64,000 nucleotides of DNA, from NCBI RefSeq assembly GCF_006715635.1, contig NZ_VFNP01000001.1, forward strand, positions 1,178,001-1,242,000, in the 5' to 3' direction. The stretch comes from Streptomyces sp. SLBN-118. Its GTDB lineage: Bacteria > Actinomycetota > Actinomycetes > Streptomycetales > Streptomycetaceae. Positions 1 through 6,459 of this stretch are shown one piece after another. Position 1 is the stretch's first letter. Every line of letters begins with the position of its first letter. The notes beneath the pieces were generated by a model. It had not been told where the DNA came from. It saw only the letters and a list, made by a program, of their open reading frames with translations, and did not search any database. The position numbers and the translations under genes were made by a program.

Positions 1-1
1 T

Positions 2-88
2 GTCCTGGTCACGGTCCCCCTGGTACTCGCTGTCCTGATCTTCCAAAGGCGCATCGTCGCAGGCCTGACAGCTGGTGGAGTGAAGTAG
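2..88 (+). CDS. C-terminal end of a sugar ABC-transporter permease (5' end outside window)
   Basis: Frame 2 reads VLVTVPLVLAVLIFQRRIVA followed by GLTAGGVK and a TAG stop at 86-88. This is the last transmembrane helix and the invariant cytoplasmic tail (RxIVxGLTAGxVK) of MalG-type binding-protein-dependent permeases. The protein would sit in the inner membrane as half of a sugar importer. Only 28 residues are visible, so the substrate cannot be read. The same tail type occurs in the two complete MalG-like permeases of this window (21965-22864 and 41218-42126), but this is a third, separate gene. The gene to the left is probably intact because the stop lies at the normal distance after the tail motif. 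Confidence 0.8.
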   Translation, partial: VLVTVPLVLAVLIFQRRIVAGLTAGGVK

Positions 89-99
89 GGCTGTGACCG

Positions 100-420
100 G
101 GAAGTTGTACCGGGTTGCAGTTGGCGCCAGGGGTGGCACGGGCGTGGGGCTCATAGACGGGAGAAGGTCCGCGCAGCGCCGCCTGTGACCCGATGCCCAG
201 TTCCCGCATGAGCCGCTCGACGGTGCAGCGGGCTACCTGGTTCAACTCGTCGTCGCGGACCGTTCGTTGCGAGGGCGGGGAGTACGGCACAGGCCGGCTC
301 GACACCGCCGAAGCGGACCCACATCTCGTCGATGTCGGTCGTCCCGATCCCCAGCTTGGCGGCGACTGCCTTCATCACGGCCCACTCGGTGTCGTACTCG
401 GGGGCAGGGGTGTCGCGCGG
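100..420 (-). pseudogene. IS3-family transposase remnant (orfA joined to an orfB fragment)
   Basis: The reverse strand reads DTEWAVMKAVAAKLGIGTT, the second half of the IS3 OrfA helix-turn-helix region. After scrambled frames it reads VARCTVERLMRELGI, a hallmark of IS3 OrfB just before the DDE catalytic domain. The OrfA start, the leucine zipper and the whole catalytic core are absent, so this is a deletion fusion of two distant pieces. It is inactive. Positions 241-402 are repeated in the same orientation at 3174-3335, on the other side of the LuxR gene. Confidence 0.75.
241..402. repeat. Direct repeat, copy 1 (second copy 3174-3335)
   Basis: The 162 bp from ttcaactcgtcgtcgcg to gtcgtactcggg recur at 3174-3335 with scattered substitutions and no length change. 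Both copies are IS3 orfA sequence in the same orientation. They bracket the LuxR regulator at 428-2755 and an integrase fragment, and could act as substrates for recombination that loops this interval out. Confidence 0.8.
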
Positions 421-427
421 GGTGGGC

Positions 428-2755
428 TCAGTGGGGTTGTTGGGTGGTCCAGGCGGCGATCTGGGCGCGGGAGGTGAAGCCGAGTTTGACGAGGATGTGT
501 TCGACGTGGCCTTCGGCGGTGCGGGGGGAGATCACTAGTTTGGTGGCGATCTGTTTGTTGCTGAGTCCCTGCGCGATCAGGGCTGCCACTTCGCGTTCCC
601 GCCGGGTGAGCGGCACCGCCTCCTGTGCCGCGGACGCGACCGGGCCTGGGCCCGCTGCGGGTGCCTTCTCACCCAGGGCAAAGGCGTAGGCATCCTCGAC
701 CGAGAGTTCTGCGCCCGAGGCGAAGGCGGCCTGGAACGCAGCTTCACCCAACGCCCCACGCACCGAGGCCTCACACCGGACGTGTTCGGCAAAGAGGGGT
801 CCCTCGAGGATCGATGCCGAGAGGTTTTGATCCGGAGGCGCTGTGATTACCTTGACCGCGCCGAGCAGTCGTGCTGCCTGCTCGTGCTCGCCCTCCTGGG
901 CGGCGATCCAGACCAGCGGCTCGGCGCAGTGCACGCAGGCCAGATAGTCTCCGACGGTTCGCCCGAGCCGCAGGCCTTCACGCAAGAGCGTCGTGGCCCG
1001 GCGGGTGTTGCCCCGGCGGATCATCTCCAGGCCGACAGCCCACAGGGCCCAGGATTTGCCCCAGATGGAGCCCTTCTCCTCACACAGGGCAACCGCCTCT
1101 TCCCCGTACTCGAGGCCACGCGGGTCGCCCAGCAGGGACAAGGCCACGGCCAGAATGATCAGCGAGACCACCATGCCACCGTAATCGCCCAGGGCACGCT
1201 GCCGCTGAAGTCCCTCGGTGGCCAGCGCGAGCCCGCCCTCGATGTCGCCCGTGCCCAAGGTGACCGAAGCGGTGAACTGGGTCGCCCAGGCCAGAGCGGA
1301 CCGGTCACCAATCCGTTCGGCTGCCTCCCGGGATTCCACCAGCAGACGAAGCGCCTCAGTCATGTCACCCTTTTGCCGGTATGCGAACCAGCCCAGGACC
1401 CACAGGGCTTTGGCCCGCTCCGGGCTGTCCTCCACCTCCAGCGCGAGCGCCCGCTCGAGCCAGCCACGGGCCTCGCTCCACGTGCCGACGGAGTACCACG
1501 GCGCCCACAGGCAGCCGGCCATCTCCATGGCGGCTGTGGCCTGGCCGGGCTCGTCCAGGCTGTACTCCAGCGCCGCACGCAGGTTCGGCCGCTCCACCCG
1601 CAGCCACGCCAGCCAGTCCAGATCGTCCGGCCCGAACCAGTCGGTCTCACCCTGCTTGACGAGGTGCTGGTACCAGTCACGGTGCCGGCGTCGCAGAGCC
1701 GGCTGCCGGCCGGAAGCGGCCAGCAGGTCCTGCCCGTACTGGCGCAGCGTCTCCAGCAGCCGGTAGCGCATCCTCCCGCCGCTCTCCTCACACCCCACGA
1801 CCGACTTGTCCACCAGGCCCGCCACCAGGTCAAAGACCGCCCCACGCTCGATCCCCTCCCCACAGCACACCGCCTTAGCCGCTTCCAGGTCCCAGCTGCC
1901 GGAGAACACCGACAAACGCTCCCACAGCAACCGCTCCGGCTCGGAGCACATCCCATAGCTCCAGTCGATCGCCGCCCGCAACGTCCGCTGCCGCGGCAGA
2001 GCAGCGCGAGATCCACCGGTCAGCAGGGCGAAACGGTCATCGAGACGATGCAGAATCTCCTCCACCGACAAAGCCCGCACCCGCGCCGCCGCCAGCTCGA
2101 TCGCCAGAGGAATCCCGTCCAGCCGCCGACAGATCTCGGCGACCACCCCCATCCTGTCCTCACTCACCGCAAACCCCGCACGCGCCGAGGCCGCACGCTG
2201 CATGAACAAGCTCACCGCCTCGCTCTGCGCCGCAGCCTGCGGCGCACAGTCAGGGGCGGGCAACGCCAGCGGCGGCACCGGCACAACACTCTCCCCAGCC
2301 ACCCCCAACACCTGACGGCTGGTGGCCAGCACATTCAACCCCGGGCACGCCTGAAGCAACGCACTCACCAGCGCACCGCACGCATCGATCAGATGCTCGC
2401 AGTTGTCCAGGACCAGCAGCACCTTCCGCTCCGCCAGATAACCACGCAGGATTTCCAGCGGCGCCAGCGACGACTGCTCACGCAGCCCCACAGCATCCAC
2501 AACCGTCTGAGCCAGCAGCCTGCCCTCACTGAGCGCGGCCAGTTCCACCAGACACACCCCGTCCGGAAAGGCACGGCCCACCTCCGCCGCAGACCGGAGC
2601 GCCAACCGGGTCTTACCGATCCCACCCGCCCCCGTCAAGGTGACCAGCCGACCACCCGACAGCAGCTGCCTGACCTGACGCACCTCACCCCGCCGGCCAA
2701 CAAAACCCGTCACCTCAACCGGCAACACCCCCACACCCCGCACACCACCACTCAT
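428..2755 (-). CDS. LuxR-family regulator with N-terminal NB-ARC/AAA-type ATPase
   Basis: A 775-residue cytoplasmic signal-transducing transcription factor. The Walker A motif GAGGIGKTR lies at residues 42-50 and the Walker B region VLLVLDNCEH near 112-121. The sensor segment LNVLATSRQ and the GIPLAIELAAARV motif of NB-ARC/STAND ATPases follow. The middle is an alpha-helical TPR-like array. A LuxR helix-turn-helix (LTRREREVAALIAQGLSNKQ onward) occupies about residues 710-770. Such proteins use ATP binding to switch DNA binding or oligomerisation; the ligand is unknown. The start is the ATG at 2753-2755. The gene is intact although it lies between two IS3 remnants. The target may be itself, the tannase-like gene or the neighbouring beta-lactone genes; nothing in the sequence decides this. 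Confidence 0.9.
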   Translation of the reverse strand: MSGGVRGVGVLPVEVTGFVGRRGEVRQVRQLLSGGRLVTLTGAGGIGKTRLALRSAAEVGRAFPDGVCLVELAALSEGRLLAQTVVDAVGLREQSSLAPLEILRGYLAERKVLLVLDNCEHLIDACGALVSALLQACPGLNVLATSRQVLGVAGESVVPVPPLALPAPDCAPQAAAQSEAVSLFMQRAASARAGFAVSEDRMGVVAEICRRLDGIPLAIELAAARVRALSVEEILHRLDDRFALLTGGSRAALPRQRTLRAAIDWSYGMCSEPERLLWERLSVFSGSWDLEAAKAVCCGEGIERGAVFDLVAGLVDKSVVGCEESGGRMRYRLLETLRQYGQDLLAASGRQPALRRRHRDWYQHLVKQGETDWFGPDDLDWLAWLRVERPNLRAALEYSLDEPGQATAAMEMAGCLWAPWYSVGTWSEARGWLERALALEVEDSPERAKALWVLGWFAYRQKGDMTEALRLLVESREAAERIGDRSALAWATQFTASVTLGTGDIEGGLALATEGLQRQRALGDYGGMVVSLIILAVALSLLGDPRGLEYGEEAVALCEEKGSIWGKSWALWAVGLEMIRRGNTRRATTLLREGLRLGRTVGDYLACVHCAEPLVWIAAQEGEHEQAARLLGAVKVITAPPDQNLSASILEGPLFAEHVRCEASVRGALGEAAFQAAFASGAELSVEDAYAFALGEKAPAAGPGPVASAAQEAVPLTRREREVAALIAQGLSNKQIATKLVISPRTAEGHVEHILVKLGFTSRAQIAAWTTQQPH

Positions 2756-2869
2756 GATCCAAGACTACTCCGCACGCCTGCCGGTTACCGATGAATCATC
2801 CGCCCAGGTCACAGCCGTGATCGGCGATCTCTGGCATGATCGTCGGCCCCTTGCTGTGTTCCCGTGGTC

Positions 2870-3166
2870 CAGTGCGGACGGCATCAAGATCGCCGCATCC
2901 ACCACCGGGAAATCCTCCGCGAGCACTGCATCCCACCCCCGCCGGAACCGCACAGCACCACCTCGGCCGACTTCCTACGCAGCCAGGCCGACGCCCTACT
3001 CGCCCGCGATCTCTTCGAGGCCCGCACTCCGACGCGGCACGCCTGTACGTCTTCTCGGGCATCGAGCACTCAACGAGGGCATCCGGAACCTGGGCGCCAC
3101 CGCACACCCGACAACGGACTGGATCGTGCAGCTCGGGCGCAACGGGACTGCCACGAAAACCCAGTT
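2870..3166 (+). pseudogene. Integrase-core (rve/DDE) transposase fragment
   Basis: Across two frames the plus strand reads EILREHCIPPPPEPHSTTSA, then DFLRSQADALLARDLFEA, and after a frameshift ARLYVFSGIEHSTR and LGATAHPTTDWIVQLGRN. These are the hallmark blocks of Streptomyces integrase-core transposases (first catalytic Asp region, then IEHxTRR and TAHPT). Both ends are missing, so it is dead. The end at about 3166 abuts the reverse-oriented IS3 remnant, which suggests one element jumped into the other. About 110 bp without recognisable genes separates it from the LuxR start. Confidence 0.7.
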
Positions 3167-3173
3167 CTCGATC

Positions 3174-3404
3174 TTCAACTCGTCGTCGCGAACCACTCGT
3201 TGTGCGGGCAGGGGATACGGCGCAGATCGGCTCGACACCACCGAAGCGGCCCCGCCTCTCGTCGGTGTCGGTCGTCCTGATCCCCAGCTTGGCGGCGACT
3301 GCCTTCATCGCAGCCCACTCGGTGTCGTACTCGGGCCGTACCGCGGCGACCATACGGACCGCGCGCTCGCGCAGCTCAAGAGGGTAAGGCGAGGACGTGC
3401 CATG
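3174..3404 (-). pseudogene. IS3-family orfA remnant with frameshift
   Basis: Reading leftward from the ATG at 3404 gives MARP, then after a one-base slip SPYPLELRERAVRMVAAVRP, EYDTEWAAMKAVAAKLGI and a degenerate tail. This is the N-terminal helix-turn-helix half of an IS3 OrfA. OrfB is missing. With the terminal repeat at 3420-3453 it forms the left end of a truncated IS3 element. Positions 3174-3335 repeat 241-402. Confidence 0.75.
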
Positions 3405-3419
3405 ACCCGATCCTCTCAA

Positions 3420-3453
3420 ATGATCGAGTCCCCACCGAACCCGGAACAGTTCA
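3420..3453 (-). mobile_element. IS3-family left terminal inverted repeat
   Basis: Read on the minus strand from 3453 the element begins TGAACTGTTCCGGGTTCGGT and then gggactcg. This has the TGAACnGnnCCGGGTTnG form found at the ends of IS3 elements of this genus; compare TGAACCGTTCCGGGTTTGAT at 17267 on the plus strand. The outermost TGA (3451-3453) is also the stop codon of the tannase-like gene. Confidence 0.7.
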
Positions 3454-5124
3454 CCCCTTGTAGCCCGTCACCTTCGCGACCCACGTGATGAAGTCGCCGG
3501 GGTCGACGTTGGCGGCGTGGCCCTGGTCCCAGTAGTACTCGTGGTTGACGTCGTCGCCCAGGTTGTCCACGGCGGCGGCAAGGTTGGCGGCGACCGTGAG
3601 CGATGTGTCGCTGTCATTGGTGCCGAGGCGGATCCACCAGTGCTTCGACCTGTTCGGGTTCTGCCTCTTGATGAAGTACATCGGGTTCATCAGATTGAGC
3701 AGCTCAGGGATGTCGCCGGCGAGTCGCTTGCTGGTGACGCCGGTGGTGTCGTTCTTGAGGCTGTACGCCGTGAAGTGGCGGGCCTTGGTCGTGCCCTCGC
3801 CGAACTCGTTGTTCTCGCCCGCCGACAGGTCGAAGGCGTCGAAGGCCGGCGTGGACTTCTTTCGCGTGCCCACGTGGGTGAGGTAGTCGGCCCAGGTGAA
3901 GGTCGCCTTGCCACCGGACCACGTGATGAACGTGTTCTTGGCCAGGTAGGTCGTGCGGGCGGAGTCCGACAGGGCCGCGAGGTACTTCGTGGCGGCCGGC
4001 TGGAGGTAGGTCTTCACCAGGTAGTCGTCGTAGTTGCGCGCCGTGAGCGGGCCGTAGCCGTTCAGGCCCTTCAGCTTGAGAGAAGCCTGGTATTCGGCGA
4101 ACTGGGACTGCAGCTCCTTGGACACGGTCTGGTCGACGACCTTGCCGGTGGCCTGCGTGACGTTGGTGCCCCAGTTGAACTCGTAGGCGCCGTCGGCGTG
4201 TTCGAGGTCGGTGATGGGGCACCAGGCGCCGGTGGCGAAGATCGCGTCGCTGGCGTCGGCCGCGCCCGCTTCCTTGAGGTACTTGGCGTAGTGGGGGCTG
4301 TCGCCGGACGCGCCGAGCAGGGCGGACGAGGCGCCGCCCGCGCTGGTGCCGGTGGAGACGATCCGGTTGGTGTTGCCGGGGATGCGGCCCTTGTTGAAGC
4401 GGACGTAACGCACCGCGGCCTTGAGGTCGACGATGACGGCCGGCGCTGTGCCGTAGTACTTGCCGTCCGAGTCGGTGAGGCTGCGGCCCCGCGTGCCCGG
4501 CTCGACGGCGACGTAGCCCGCCGCCAAGGCCAGCTTAGCGAGGTTGACCATCCCGTTGATACCTCCCGTGCCGCCATCGTGGGACGGGCCGCCGTCCGGC
4601 ATATCGCTCGGCAGACTGCCGTCGGTCGGCATGCCGCCGGGCATACCGTCGCCGCCGGACCCGCCGCCCATGTCGCCCATCTCCAGCGCGGCCTGACCCA
4701 CGCCAGTGGCCTTTGCCACGCTCGACGGCATGTAGGCGCCCACCGCGTTGGCGAGGACGATGGGGGCGCGGGTGGCGTCGACGGCCTTGCCGTCGATCTT
4801 GACGGGAACGCTGACGACCAGGCTCTGGTGAGTGTCGTCAGACGGGTTGGTGACGTAGTTGCGGGGCTTGTAGAAGTGGTACACCACCTCGTGGTCGTCG
4901 CCGGCCGCGTCAGTGATGGTCTCCGTCAGCTCCGTGTAGTCGTCCTTGTCGAAGACCAAGGCACCCGACGGCGCCGAGGACTTCGAGCCGCTCGGAGCCG
5001 AGGACTTCGAGTCGCTCGAACCGAACGCGTTTGCGTTCAGGGCGATACCGCCGACTGCCGCGACACCTGCGGTCACGCCGATCCCCGCGATGACGGTCCT
5101 GCGATTCACTGGCCTGTGATTCAC
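3451..5124 (-). CDS. Tat-exported subtype-B tannase-like serine esterase
   Basis: A 557-residue alpha/beta-hydrolase of the bacterial tannase-B type, which cleaves galloyl or related aromatic esters outside the cell. The chosen GTG start (5122-5124) has AGGAG seven bases upstream; the open frame reaching further upstream has no such site. The N-terminus carries NRRTVIAG followed by a hydrophobic stretch, a twin-arginine signal. The nucleophile elbow GTSAGG places Ser261. The C-terminal GTNDSD (Asp504) and DQGHAANVDP (His536) complete the triad. A Gly/Met-rich insert lies at about 150-190. The stop codon TGA is formed by the first bases of an IS3 terminus, so the natural C-terminus may be slightly altered although all catalytic residues precede it. 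Exact ester specificity cannot be read. Confidence 0.82.
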   Translation of the reverse strand: MNHRPVNRRTVIAGIGVTAGVAAVGGIALNANAFGSSDSKSSAPSGSKSSAPSGALVFDKDDYTELTETITDAAGDDHEVVYHFYKPRNYVTNPSDDTHQSLVVSVPVKIDGKAVDATRAPIVLANAVGAYMPSSVAKATGVGQAALEMGDMGGGSGGDGMPGGMPTDGSLPSDMPDGGPSHDGGTGGINGMVNLAKLALAAGYVAVEPGTRGRSLTDSDGKYYGTAPAVIVDLKAAVRYVRFNKGRIPGNTNRIVSTGTSAGGASSALLGASGDSPHYAKYLKEAGAADASDAIFATGAWCPITDLEHADGAYEFNWGTNVTQATGKVVDQTVSKELQSQFAEYQASLKLKGLNGYGPLTARNYDDYLVKTYLQPAATKYLAALSDSARTTYLAKNTFITWSGGKATFTWADYLTHVGTRKKSTPAFDAFDLSAGENNEFGEGTTKARHFTAYSLKNDTTGVTSKRLAGDIPELLNLMNPMYFIKRQNPNRSKHWWIRLGTNDSDTSLTVAANLAAAVDNLGDDVNHEYYWDQGHAANVDPGDFITWVAKVTGYKG

Positions 5125-5402
5125 TGAATTTCTCCTCGTTCGCGGCAGGCGTCGATCCGCCGCTCTGGTGGTTGTCGTACGCTCCGGAGACACACGGGGT
5201 GGCTCGGCCGTGGGCCGACGCGGCCACCACGGCGACGGCAAGGGTCCCGCCACGCAAGGGTGCGTCGCCCCACGATCATCCCCAGCGAATCTGAGAACGT
5301 GATTTGAACGATCTGAGAGAGGGCTGAAGGGTCGAGGGGGACCCGCGGCCGACACGTCGTACTCCAGCAGCAGTTCGCCATTTGTGCTGGTCGGAAAGCC
5401 AT

Positions 5403-5636
5403 CGGATTCCTCGTGTCGCGCGGCCGCTGGACACGGTGCCCCGATCGCCCGCGGCTGCCCCGTTCTTGAGCGCCCCCTCGCCTTGATCCGGCGCTCCTCC
5501 ACCCTCGTTGCCGGGCCGGGATATAGGCAGGGGGGAAGTACGTGTGCCACTACCCGCTCCGCGGCTACGCACCGCTGCGCTTATGGATGTCAAGCAGGGG
5601 TTGTGAGGTGACTGGCTGCCGCTGCGGTGGTCAGGA
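5403..5636 (-). repeat. IS110-family tail remnant, copy 1 (3' coding end plus conserved non-coding tail)
   Basis: Read on the minus strand, 5636-5590 encodes LLTTAAAASHLTTPA and a stop, the C-terminus of IS110-family transposases. About 190 bp of non-coding DNA follow. The whole block is repeated at 17551-17787, and the non-coding half (for example around cctatatcccggcc) is almost unchanged. In the IS1111 branch of this family a guide RNA is encoded beside the transposase, so the conserved non-coding tail may be a relic of such an RNA. Confidence 0.7.
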
Positions 5637-5721
5637 GCTGGTGCTTGGAATCCAGTGGGCTGATGTCCCGTCAGGGTGGCGGTGGTTGGTTACTCGCCTG
5701 ATCGGGGTGCGTTGAACTGGC

Positions 5722-5855
5722 ATGGAGACGGATGTCGAAGCTGCCGTGTGGGCTGCTGAGTTGGAGACGCTGCTGCGGGTGGGCGAGCGCTTCACCCGGG
5801 TCGGGCCAAGACGTCGAATGCGGGGCTATCTCAAACGCTACTCAGAATGGAAGAG
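5722..5855 (+). pseudogene. N-terminal remnant of an IS701-like transposase
   Basis: The plus frame from the ATG at 5722 reads AVWAAELETLLRVGERFTRV, GPRRRMRGYLKRY, the start of IS701-type DDE transposases (WxxELExL...RFxRxEPRRRxxxYxRGL). The match fades after about 45 residues and no catalytic domain follows. Confidence 0.6.
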
Positions 5856-5884
5856 TTCCGTTGATGATGCCGAGATCGAGGGCG

Positions 5885-6154
5885 TTAGAATGCTCTCGAC
5901 AATGCGGCCGTCAGGCTTACTATGAGCAGGCCGCGAAATGCCTCTATCGAAGGCGGGAGTGGCATCTCCTCAGAATTTCTGTATTCCGTCAGCAGATCCA
6001 GCAGATTTCGGTAGCCGCCTGCATCGTCGGTGATATTCTGCCTGGTCAGCAGCGAACCGATGTCGTAGACGAAGGTGACGTTGTCCGTGCGCACTATCCA
6101 GTCGATGCCGCAGTAAATCAAGATCTTCCTTCGATGTACAGTCCTACTCGACAC
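5885..6154 (-). CDS. Unrecognised 89-residue ORF in lower-GC DNA
   Basis: A GTG-started frame encodes a protein containing GIDWIVRTDNVTFVYDIGSL and LLDLLTEYRNSEEMPLPPSI. I recognise no family with confidence. The central block has the look of a beta-hairpin from an ATP-grasp-like domain, but that is only an impression. The DNA between about 5880 and 6450 uses noticeably more A/T at third positions than the rest of the window, which suggests a separate origin. The start overlaps the 3' end of the small ORF at 6144-6296 by 11 nt. It could be a fragment of a longer gene destroyed by the neighbouring insertion sequences. Confidence 0.3.
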   Translation of the reverse strand: MSSRTVHRRKILIYCGIDWIVRTDNVTFVYDIGSLLTRQNITDDAGGYRNLLDLLTEYRNSEEMPLPPSIEAFRGLLIVSLTAALSRAF

Positions 6155-6296
6155 TTACGTTGTCGTTGGCCCCGTCTCCATCCGGAGAATCGACTGGCAC
6201 GCGGAGTCTGCGGACAGGTTCGCTGTCCTTTACAGCTGGCAGTCGCTCACCATCGCGGCCGAAGTGCGTCGGAATACCGAGCGATATCGGTGTCAT
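6144..6296 (-). CDS. Possible 50-residue peptide, unrecognised
   Basis: From the ATG at 6294-6296 the reverse strand encodes MTPISLGIPTHFGRDGERLP and a hydrophilic tail ending GANDNVSVE. It overlaps the next frame (GTG at 6154) by 11 nt, an arrangement compatible with translational coupling. No convincing ribosome binding site is visible and I recognise no family. It is listed because it lies in an otherwise empty low-GC stretch beside a biosynthetic cluster. The remaining DNA (6297-6459) holds nothing I can identify. Confidence 0.2.
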   Translation of the reverse strand: MTPISLGIPTHFGRDGERLPAVKDSEPVRRLRVPVDSPDGDGANDNVSVE

Positions 6297-6459
6297 CCTT
6301 CACAGCGATCGGCCCCAAGCAGAGGGAGTTTTATACCTGATTCAGACTTCCCGTCGGCTTCAGCCGCATCTGCGAGGGCTGAATCACGTGTCTGCTCAAT
6401 TAGCGCGAGCGATCCTTGGACAAAACCAAGAGATGCATGACGACTCTCTACCGGGCTTG

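Noticed and set aside
782..2794. 670-residue plus-strand ORF opposite the LuxR gene
   Set aside because: It is a shadow of high-GC codon bias on the opposite strand. It has low complexity (Arg/Gln/Pro rich), no domain and no ribosome binding site, whereas the minus frame has clear ATPase and HTH motifs.
3517..5127. 536-residue plus-strand ORF opposite the tannase-like gene
   Set aside because: Val/Gly/Arg-rich shadow frame; the complementary frame carries the catalytic triad and Tat signal.
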